DNA of 64,000 nucleotides, taken from JAMXLO01 sp036265005 (GTDB lineage: Bacteria; Pseudomonadota; Alphaproteobacteria; Acetobacterales; Acetobacteraceae). The stretch covers positions 1-64,000 of the forward strand of contig DATAPW010000030.1 of the NCBI GenBank assembly GCA_036265005.1. The letters run 5' to 3'. Position numbers and translations under genes: made by a program. This document shows positions 44,131 through 51,751 of this stretch, one piece after another. Every line of letters starts with the position of its first letter. Position 1 is the first letter of the stretch. Below the pieces are notes generated by a model that made no database searches, had not been told where the DNA came from, and was given only the letters and a program-made list of their open reading frames with translations.

Positions 44131-45262
44131 CGTCATCGACTGATATCGGCGCCTGATGGCGTGACCCATGCACGGCTTCCATGACAGCGCGACACCGTCC
44201 CGCAAGGTGTCAGCGCCACTTCGGCCGCGCACCAGCGCTGGTCAGCGACCCTGCCAGGCCGGACTGTAATCAGGCGCTCGCTGCTCACAAGGCGCACAAC
44301 ACCGCGTCGGCGGGCTGGTCCTGGTTATCCGCCTGCGCCGGATCAGCGGGGTGCGCCGCGCGGAAGCAATCGCGTGCTGCACCCAGACTGGCCGGTCCTT
44401 CCTATCCGCTTGGCACACTTCCGTTGGCGCTGGCGTCAGTCAATGTGTGCCTTACCTGTTTGCTCTCACTGTCGTCACAACGTTGTTGGAAAGGCCGTCT
44501 GCTTCGGCCATTTCACGACCAACGGCTGACGCAGACATGTCCATGGTTGCCAGAACCGTGTAAATGTCAGCGACCCGATGCAGCTCGAGTTGTTCCGCTG
44601 AACAGGTCGAACGGTCCGCCCGCAAGCGGTGATCGAGAGCGAGGGCCATGAGTTCCGCCGCGCTCGTCGCCGGTTTGATCAAGACGATTGGCACACAATA
44701 CCTCACAGGTCAGTCGACACCTCCTTTACCGATATGGCGCGTCGGCGGCTTTGATCTGGATCAACCGGTCGTCAATCGAAAGACCTTGAACTGGGAGTGC
44801 TCTGCATCGAGGGGAAGATATTCAGGTCGTCGCAACGTCGCGTCATGTTGATGGACAACGTGATCACCATCCTGCGCTAACTTGATGAGGCATGGATCTG
44901 ATTCAAACGCGAGCGGCAGGAGTGGGGCGAATTCCTGCTTGTTGTGCCACGACATGGGGATGGATGCCGTTGCGCGTCCGGCACGGAGGCAACCCGCTAC
45001 TGACGTGAGTGTGTTATCGCCCGAATTGGCCTGGTGCCGGCATCAAGCCACCGCCTGATGGCATCCTGCGAACCTGGGCAATGAGCCGCGGTGCGGGCCG
45101 CTACCCGTCTGCGGGCCCATGTCGCGTCTTCGGTCCCACTCTCCAACGTTCCGGGCCGCCTCGCGTCCGCCGCTTCCCAAACAGCTTGTACGGCTGCGGC
45201 GTGCCTCCGCCCGAGCGCGCAATCCTCAGCCTTATACCGAGCCCTGCTGACCGGGACTCATT

Positions 45263-45353
45263 CCGTCATGGTCGGTGAAGGCTGGCCATCCACGCCTTTC
45301 TGGCCTGCTGCAACGAAAGACGTGGATAGCGGGGCAAAGACCCACCATGACGG
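45263..45353. repeat. 91-base imperfect inverted repeat
   Basis: The left arm begins CCGTCATGGTCGGTGAAGG and continues GGCCATCCACGCCTTTC; the right arm is GAAAGACGTGGATAGC through CCACCATGACGG, its near reverse complement, with a 14-base centre. The CATCCACG...CGTGGAT core resembles intergenic palindromes common in this bacterial group. Confidence 0.65.
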
Positions 45354-45433
45354 CATTGTGTCGCGGTCACTGGGAGTTGGTAATAGCTATCGGCGGCTGT
45401 AAAGCCACTGGCCACGGGGAGTTGGTGGACGCA

Positions 45434-45449
45434 ATTTTCCGAAGAAAAT
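45434..45449 (-). terminator. UUCG hairpin downstream of tRNA-Lys
   Basis: On the minus strand ATTTTC-TTCG-GAAAAT forms a 6-bp stem with a stable UUCG tetraloop, 13 bases after the tRNA CCA end. There is no clear T-tract, so it may be a processing or weak termination signal. Confidence 0.4.
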
Positions 45450-45462
45450 CAGTCCATTGGTC

Positions 45463-45538
<76 letters not shown>

Positions 45539-45609
45539 GCCAAGACGTCCCGCCACCGGCAGGGGCCGCGCTATACCAAGGGCACGCCCGCATGGGAAGG
45601 CCTCCGTCG

Positions 45610-47319
45610 CTACACCCCCGCCAGGATGGCGTCCGCACACTTCTCCGCCGTCATCAGCACCGGGAAGTTGGTGTTGGCGCACGGCACCACCGGGAAGATC
45701 GACGCATCGACCACCCGCAGCCCCTCCACCGCCCGCACCCGCCCGGCCGGGTCGGTCACCGCCATCGGATCGTTCTCCCTGCCCATCCGGCAGGTGCAGG
45801 AGGCATGCCACACCCCCACCGCCGCCTTGCGCACGAACGCCTCCAGTTGCTCGTCATCGCGCAGCAGGCCCTCCAGCGTGAACCCCTCCATGATCAGGTT
45901 CTTGATCAGGTAGCTGCGCAGGGCCGCCGGGCCGTCCAGCGCCTTTGCCAGCGCATCCGTCAGCCACTTGTTCTTCTTGCTCACCAATCCAACCTGGCGA
46001 ACCTTGTCGCTATAGCTGGCCGGGAACGGATCGGTGGTCACCGACTGCATCGTCGGCGTCAGGTGCATTCCCCCGAAGCGCCGCACCCCGTCCATCATCC
46101 GCTCCAGGTCGCGTGGATCGGATAGCAGGTTGAAATCCACCGTCGGCTCATCGCGCCAGCTGGGCGACGCCAGCTTCACCTCGCCGGTCTCGGAGTAAGT
46201 CTTGTAGACCGTGATGATGAACGAGCCGATCTGCTCGCCCACCGCGTGCCACGAAGTCTTGTTGGTCACCACGGTGAACATGTCGCCGGGCGGGATGCAA
46301 TCCAGCTCCGAGGAGTAGCGCAGCGCCAGATAGATGTGCCGCCGCGTATAATCGTTGACGATGCGTGCGTGCGGCTTGATGAACGCCGCCACCGCCACCG
46401 CCGGATGGTCCTGCAGGCGCTGGCCCACGCCTGGCACATTGGCCCGCACATCGATGCCCAGGTCGCGCAGATGCCCGGCCGGGCCGATGCCGGCACGCAG
46501 CAGATGCGCCGGCGAGTGGATGGCACCGGACGACAGGATCACCTCGCGGCCGCGAAACTCCGTCTCGCGCCCGGCCACCAGCGCCTTGACGCCGACGCAG
46601 CGCATGCCGTCGAACAGCAGCGTGCTCACCTGCGTGTCGGTGGAAATTGTCAGGTTCTCGCGCATGCGCGTGCCGGGATCGAGATAGCCGATCGCCGCCG
46701 AAACCCGTCGTTCATAGACATTGGAGATGGTGATCGGAAAGTAACCGTCGCGGAAGTCCGCGTTCTGGTCGATCAGGAAATCGTAGCCGGCGGCCTTGAA
46801 TGTCTCACCCGCGGCCTTGGCATGTTCCGGCCACAGATCAGGGAAAATTCGCCGGACCGGAATGCGGCCTTCGTTGCCGTGCCATGGACCGTCGAAGTCC
46901 ATGTCGCGCTCGACCTTCTTGAAGAACGGCAGCACGTTGTCCCAGTTCCACCCGGTCGCACCGCGTGCGTGCCACTCGTCGTAGTCGGTCGGCGCACCGC
47001 GATTGGCCAACTGGCCGTTGATAGACGAACCGCCGCCCAGCACGCGCGCCTGCTCGTAGGTGCGCAATTTCGGCCGCGGTTCATCAGGCCGGTTGTGCGG
47101 GATGACCTCGGTGGTGACCTTCAGCGCCGACCAGGTATAGGCCGGGTTCAAGTACGCCGTGCCCGGATACGAATCGAGGATCGCCGCCGGCACCTTGCCA
47201 TGCGGCGTATCCTGTCCCGCCTCCAGCAGCAGCACCTTGTTGGCACTGCGCGCCGACAACCGGTTCGCCAGCACCGAACCGGCAGAGCCGCCGCCGACGA
47301 TGATGTAATCGAACTGCAT
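45610..47319 (-). CDS. GMC-family FAD oxidoreductase (choline dehydrogenase-like)
   Basis: A 569-residue flavoenzyme. The FAD-binding opening is FDYIIVGGGSAGSVLANRLS with the acidic LLLEAG at the end of beta2. GMC signature 1 is in RVLGGGSSINGQLANRG, signature 2 in SSGAIHSPAHLLRAGIGP, and the catalytic His region in VWHASCTCRMG. Family members oxidise alcohols such as choline. The substrate here is open; a six-residue hydrophilic start and no signal peptide indicate a cytosolic or membrane-associated enzyme. It follows an NTF2-like gene by 2 bases and probably shares an operon with it and a haloacid dehalogenase. Confidence 0.93.
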   Translation of the reverse strand: MQFDYIIVGGGSAGSVLANRLSARSANKVLLLEAGQDTPHGKVPAAILDSYPGTAYLNPAYTWSALKVTTEVIPHNRPDEPRPKLRTYEQARVLGGGSSINGQLANRGAPTDYDEWHARGATGWNWDNVLPFFKKVERDMDFDGPWHGNEGRIPVRRIFPDLWPEHAKAAGETFKAAGYDFLIDQNADFRDGYFPITISNVYERRVSAAIGYLDPGTRMRENLTISTDTQVSTLLFDGMRCVGVKALVAGRETEFRGREVILSSGAIHSPAHLLRAGIGPAGHLRDLGIDVRANVPGVGQRLQDHPAVAVAAFIKPHARIVNDYTRRHIYLALRYSSELDCIPPGDMFTVVTNKTSWHAVGEQIGSFIITVYKTYSETGEVKLASPSWRDEPTVDFNLLSDPRDLERMMDGVRRFGGMHLTPTMQSVTTDPFPASYSDKVRQVGLVSKKNKWLTDALAKALDGPAALRSYLIKNLIMEGFTLEGLLRDDEQLEAFVRKAAVGVWHASCTCRMGRENDPMAVTDPAGRVRAVEGLRVVDASIFPVVPCANTNFPVLMTAEKCADAILAGV

Positions 47320-47321
47320 GC

Positions 47322-47693
47322 TCAGCGCGTCTCGGTGTGGAAGGTCTTCGATACGATGCGCCAGCCCCCGGCTAGCTTCACGAATGTCAGGTAGTCGGTG
47401 AAGTAGAGTGGCGGGATCTGGCAGTGCACCTTCGCGAACGCGGTGGTCGGGCCGGAGCGGTCGATCTGCACCACCCAGTCATGTCGCTTCAGGTCCTGCA
47501 CCTGTGGCGACTTGCGGCTGCGCACGATGTCGAACCAGTGCTCACGCGACCAGTCCGTCAGCTTGCCGTCGGTCACGCCGAACAGATGCGCGACGTCATG
47601 GAACACGCTGCCCAGCTTGTCGGTATCGCCCTCGTACATGCCATCGAAGTAGGTCTGCAGTGCCTGCTCGATCTGGTTCAGATCGGATGCCAT
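47322..47693 (-). CDS. NTF2-like (lumazine-binding-like) protein
   Basis: A 123-residue alpha+beta cone-fold protein. The pattern DLNQIEQALQTYFDGMYEGD, HDVAHLFGVTDG, HDWVVQIDRSGPTTAFAKV and a closing WRIVSKTFHTE is typical of small NTF2/SnoaL proteins of the Lumazine_bd_2 group, which act as isomerase-type enzymes or binding proteins. It lies between the haloacid dehalogenase (27 bases upstream) and the GMC oxidoreductase (2 bases downstream). Role inferred only from position: possibly processing an intermediate of the same pathway. Confidence 0.8.
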   Translation of the reverse strand: MASDLNQIEQALQTYFDGMYEGDTDKLGSVFHDVAHLFGVTDGKLTDWSREHWFDIVRSRKSPQVQDLKRHDWVVQIDRSGPTTAFAKVHCQIPPLYFTDYLTFVKLAGGWRIVSKTFHTETR

Positions 47694-47720
47694 CGGTTCC
47701 TCCGGTTCGCTGTGGAATGA

Positions 47721-48434
47721 TCACACGCCCAGCTTCGTCGCCATGTCCTCGAGATCCGTTGCCACAACATCCCACTCCTGGTCGGCGGCATAATCGCGCT
47801 TCTGGTGCGGGCCATATTCCGTCGGCCGCGGGAAGAACCCGGTCATCAGGCCGCATTTCCGCGCGTTCGCCAGATCGTTGTTGTGCGCCGCGCCCAGCAT
47901 CACCTGGCCCGGCTCCAGGTCCAGCAGCTTCGCCACGCCTAGGTAGGTCTCCGGATCCGGCTTGAAATGCCCGAACAGGTCGGAGCCGAACACCAGGTCC
48001 CACGGAATGCCCGAATGCTTCGCCATCTTGGTCAACAGCGCCACGTTGCCGTTGGATAGCGGCCCGATGATGAATTTCCGTTTCAGCCGGGTCAGTCCGG
48101 GCACCGCATCCGGCCATGGCTTCAGCCGATGCCAGCCCAGGTTGATGTGTCGCAGATCGTCTTCACTCAGCCCCTTGATGCCGAACTGCGCCACCAGCAT
48201 GTCGAGCGACGCGCGATGCAGGTTGTCCAGCGTGGTCCACGGCTGCTCGCCCTTGCGCACCCGATCCATCGATGGGTGGTACGCCGCGCGCCAGGCATCC
48301 ACCAGCGCAGTCCAGTCGGCGGCGATGCCACGCTCGCGCCCGAACCCGGTCAGTTCGGCAATCAGGCTGCCGCGCCAATCCACCACGGTGCCAAACGTAT
48401 CGAACACGATCGCGACCGGTTGCTTGCCTGCCAT
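47721..48434 (-). CDS. haloacid dehalogenase, type II
   Basis: A 237-residue HAD-superfamily hydrolase resembling L-2-haloacid dehalogenases. The nucleophile is Asp12 in VFDTFGTVVDW. Motif II is PLSNGN, the Lys of motif III lies in FKPDPETYLG and motif IV region is GAAHNNDLANARKCG. In typical type II dehalogenases the nucleophile loop reads DxYGTLFD; the variant here leaves phosphatase activity possible. It is the first gene of the minus-strand set with the NTF2-like protein and GMC oxidoreductase. Confidence 0.87.
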   Translation of the reverse strand: MAGKQPVAIVFDTFGTVVDWRGSLIAELTGFGRERGIAADWTALVDAWRAAYHPSMDRVRKGEQPWTTLDNLHRASLDMLVAQFGIKGLSEDDLRHINLGWHRLKPWPDAVPGLTRLKRKFIIGPLSNGNVALLTKMAKHSGIPWDLVFGSDLFGHFKPDPETYLGVAKLLDLEPGQVMLGAAHNNDLANARKCGLMTGFFPRPTEYGPHQKRDYAADQEWDVVATDLEDMATKLGV

Positions 48435-48506
48435 TGGCGTTTCTCCCGTTGCCTGTGACCTCCAGCCAAGCGGTGCGCGCCGCCCAGGTCAAGCCGCGTC
48501 CGCGCG

Positions 48507-51500
48507 TCAGAAGATCCCGAACAGCCCGCGCAAAAATCCCGGCGTCAGCGCGGTCAGCGGATTGACGAACACCTCGGGGTCGTTCAGCGGTCCGTGCAAC
48601 GTGTAGCTGGCGGCAAACACGCCACCCCCGCGCTCGGGACTGAACAATTTCCCAACCAGCGGGATATTGCCCAGCAGCGCATTGAAGAAATACGCCGGCA
48701 CAATCGTCCCCTGCATGTCGAGCTGCTCCGCGTCCAGGTCGATCTTCCCCTTCATCGTCAACCCAAGTGACGAACTGAACGCCCGCGCGTCAGTCAGATT
48801 CAATGCATCGTCTGTAAGCTGGAACGGGGCGACCATGCGGCTGAAGCCGAGGCCCGCCCCCTGCATGACCTCAACCAACCCATACAGCGTCATCGCCTGC
48901 AACAGCTTGCCCAATGCCGGCGCATCGCGGATGCGGAATTCCTCGATATTCGCCGTGCCGGACAGCGGCCGGTCCTGCCGGGCATCGTCGTAATGCGCCT
49001 GCACGGACAGCCGCCCACCCTGCATTGAATTCACCAGGTCCAGCGCGTGCAACAGCTGGCCCGCATCGCCGGCGCTGGCTGTGAACCGGCGGCCGGCCTT
49101 GTCCGGCACGATCTGCATCAGGAAGGGCGCGTGCGACCCGGTCTGGCCGTCAACGCGCAGACGCTGGATGACGCGGCCATCGTTCTCCGCGCTGATCGCA
49201 AGTTGGCTGATCGTCTCGCCATTCGCCATCAGAGCACGATCGAACCGAGCCGCGACGGTCCATGGCGGACCGGGCGGCGGCTCGACCTTTGGCTGAACCG
49301 GCTTCCTTGCCGGCGATCGGTGAGCCAGCCGCGGTGCCAGGTCGATTGTCGATCCGGCGATGTCCGCGACAATCGGACCACCGCCGGACGGGTCGGGGAG
49401 TTTTACCGTGCCATGCAGGTCGGTGCGACCGAGCATCCCACGGTCAACGCGCACAAGGGTAATCCGGGCATCCTTGACGTCGGCCGACGCGCGAACGCCC
49501 ACGCCATCGCCATCGAGTTGTATGTTGCCGATGCCGACCAGCCGGTCGTGATCCAGCGCCATCTGCACCGATGCTTTGGCCGGCGCATCGCGCGGCTTGC
49601 GCCATTCCAGCGAAGGCACCGCCAGCTCCGCCGATGTCAGGTCGGCGGTGATCGCCACCTGGCCCTGCCCATTGCGGTGTTCCGTCAAGCTGGCCTGCAA
49701 CTGCATCGGGCCGGCGAGCACCGCAGTTGCATCGAGTCCCGCCGACGCAAGTTGCCTGGCATCCGGCTGTCCGCTTGCGGTGATGCTCTGCACGACCTGT
49801 GTTGGCGGCCCGCCACGGAAATCCATCGCCACCTCCAGCCGTGCCGGAATGGACGCCAGCAGCGCGCGCCCGTTGGCCTTCAGGCCGTCATTGGTCGCAT
49901 CGAGATCGAACACACCCTGATCCACATCGCGCCCTGCCACGACGGCACCGAGATGCACGCCATCGAGGCGCCCCTGGGTGTGGATGGCGATGTCATTCAT
50001 CGTCACCTTCTTGTCCAGCGGCAGCACCACGCTGAGCTTCATCGTCGCCTGGCCGGCAGGATTCTTCAGGTCGATCGGGTGGCGATCCAGCAATCCGAGG
50101 CGCGGCTCGTGCAGCAGCGCCAGCACATCCGGCACCGATCCCGCGACATCGGCGTCGATCGTGCTGAACTGGTCCTTTTGCGTAAGGCCGGTGATTCGCA
50201 TCCGACCGCTGCGGATCTGCAATCCGGCAGCACTGTCCTTTTGGTTGCGCAATTTCTGCCGCGCGGAGGTGACAGCGATCTCCAAGGTATCCGGATCGAG
50301 GATGCGCAACTGCGCCTGGCCGTTGTCGATCGGCGGAACCGGGCGCAGCCAGAACACCTGCAGGCCGTCGCCGTCCAGCGTGCCGCTGGCCCGGGTGAGC
50401 GCAACGGAGGAAAGATCCTGCGATGCCGCCAGACCGATATCGACGTGCCCGTCGCGCGCCATGCCCGCCGGTATGTTCTCCACCAGCCAGGTGCGCGTGT
50501 CGCTGGCAATGCCCTCCGGCCAGAGCCGCCCCAGGTCGGCGAAATCGGCCTGATCCAGATCGACCGACACCGCGGCGTTCAACCGACCGGCCTCGCGCTG
50601 CAAAGTACCGTGCGTTTCGACGATTGTCGGCTGGCCGCCGGGATGCCCGATCAGGCTCACCCGCAATGTCTGCAGTGCAATGGCTTCCGGAGTTCCGGAC
50701 GCCACCAGGACCGCATTGGCAATCGGCACGACGCCGTTGCCCAGCCGCACCTCACCGGCGGCAGCCCGCAAGGTAACCCGCCCTTCGCGCACCGCCAGGC
50801 TGGCATCCAGATCGAGATCGGCCTCGATCCCCACCGGAGCGTCCAGCGCCGACAGCATGGTCAACGTCGGCACTGCCTGGGCGAGCACGCCGGGCGTCAC
50901 CGGTGTCAGCCTCGCCCGCAGGTGGGTCCCGGTCGCTCCCGCGGCGAGTGTCGCCGACGTGGTCAGCCGGGCCCGCTGTTCGCCGAGCACCAGGGTCAGG
51001 TCGGCGGTGCCGTCCACCCCGCCTCCCGGCCGGCGGGTCAGGTCGATCTGCGCCTGCGGCGCCCGTAAGGTCGTGCCGAACTGGCGGTCCACCATGGCGA
51101 CGCGCGCATCGCGAACGCGCACAACGCGGAGCCGGCCGAGCAGCGCGTTGCTGGTGCGATCACGGTCGGCGGTAGGCGGCTTGGCCAGCACCGCCAGCAG
51201 ATCCGCGATCGGCGTCGCGTCGGTTGCCGCCGGTCCCGCCGGCGCCGGTTCACCGTTGTCGGTCGCCTCGGTGAGGCTGCCGAGATCGAGGCTGAGTGTG
51301 CCATCCGCTGCTCGCAACAGCGTCAGCCGCGGCCCATCGATCACCACGACGCGCGGCTCGATCCGTCCGAGTATCAGTCCGTACAGCGACAGCGATACTT
51401 CAGCCCGCGGGATGTCCATCCGCCGGCGGCCGGACTGGTCGATCACCGTCACGTTGGTCAGGCGCAGGTCGAGCGGACTATCGACGCCCAGACGGAAACC

Positions 51501-51695
51501 TTCCCAGTTGAGCGCAACGGAGCCGATCGCCAGCCGCGTCGGCCCGCCATTGGCATTTGCGGCTTCCTCCAACCGGCTGGCGAGCCAGGGCAGGTCCACC
51601 GGCCCCTGCGACAACCGCCATGACATGGCGGCAATGCCGACGCCGAGCAGCACTGCCAGGGTGATCACCAGCGTGCACGCACGATGCAACAGCAT
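48507..51695 (-). CDS. AsmA-like/YhdP-family envelope protein
   Basis: A 1062-residue protein with one N-terminal transmembrane anchor (MLLHRACTLVITLAVLLGVGIAAM) and a very long region of repeating beta segments. Its C-terminus has the AsmA-type end FFNALLGNIPLVGKLFSPERGGGVFAASYTLHGPL, cited here by its key part GNIPLVGKLF. YhdP/TamB/AsmA-like proteins bridge inner and outer membrane and help move lipids. ATG 51695 is chosen because it starts directly at the anchor; the frame is open further up. It is divergent from glnE, only 56 bases away. Confidence 0.83.
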   Translation of the reverse strand: MLLHRACTLVITLAVLLGVGIAAMSWRLSQGPVDLPWLASRLEEAANANGGPTRLAIGSVALNWEGFRLGVDSPLDLRLTNVTVIDQSGRRRMDIPRAEVSLSLYGLILGRIEPRVVVIDGPRLTLLRAADGTLSLDLGSLTEATDNGEPAPAGPAATDATPIADLLAVLAKPPTADRDRTSNALLGRLRVVRVRDARVAMVDRQFGTTLRAPQAQIDLTRRPGGGVDGTADLTLVLGEQRARLTTSATLAAGATGTHLRARLTPVTPGVLAQAVPTLTMLSALDAPVGIEADLDLDASLAVREGRVTLRAAAGEVRLGNGVVPIANAVLVASGTPEAIALQTLRVSLIGHPGGQPTIVETHGTLQREAGRLNAAVSVDLDQADFADLGRLWPEGIASDTRTWLVENIPAGMARDGHVDIGLAASQDLSSVALTRASGTLDGDGLQVFWLRPVPPIDNGQAQLRILDPDTLEIAVTSARQKLRNQKDSAAGLQIRSGRMRITGLTQKDQFSTIDADVAGSVPDVLALLHEPRLGLLDRHPIDLKNPAGQATMKLSVVLPLDKKVTMNDIAIHTQGRLDGVHLGAVVAGRDVDQGVFDLDATNDGLKANGRALLASIPARLEVAMDFRGGPPTQVVQSITASGQPDARQLASAGLDATAVLAGPMQLQASLTEHRNGQGQVAITADLTSAELAVPSLEWRKPRDAPAKASVQMALDHDRLVGIGNIQLDGDGVGVRASADVKDARITLVRVDRGMLGRTDLHGTVKLPDPSGGGPIVADIAGSTIDLAPRLAHRSPARKPVQPKVEPPPGPPWTVAARFDRALMANGETISQLAISAENDGRVIQRLRVDGQTGSHAPFLMQIVPDKAGRRFTASAGDAGQLLHALDLVNSMQGGRLSVQAHYDDARQDRPLSGTANIEEFRIRDAPALGKLLQAMTLYGLVEVMQGAGLGFSRMVAPFQLTDDALNLTDARAFSSSLGLTMKGKIDLDAEQLDMQGTIVPAYFFNALLGNIPLVGKLFSPERGGGVFAASYTLHGPLNDPEVFVNPLTALTPGFLRGLFGIF

Positions 51696-51751
51696 GGCTG
51701 CGCCGATGGTGGCTTGACCCGGCAGACGCCTCACGCCCAGCTTTCCCGCGC

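Larger units (their letters stand above)
44131..45462. other. 1.3-kb region without convincing genes
   Basis: Only short open frames occur and none has a ribosome-binding site, recognisable domain or signal peptide that I trust. Composition is mixed and less GC-rich than the surroundings. It contains the 91-base inverted repeat at 45263-45353 and a short hairpin at 45434-45449. It could be a decayed gene or a remnant of inserted DNA. Confidence 0.6.

Noticed and set aside
44181..44651. 156-codon plus-strand frame after the STAND regulator
   Set aside because: The product is an Arg/Pro/Ala/Cys-rich composition typical of noise; no homologous pattern recognised.
44452..44706. 84-codon minus-strand frame in the gene-poor region
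   Set aside because: No recognisable domain, no clear ribosome-binding site, no neighbour support.
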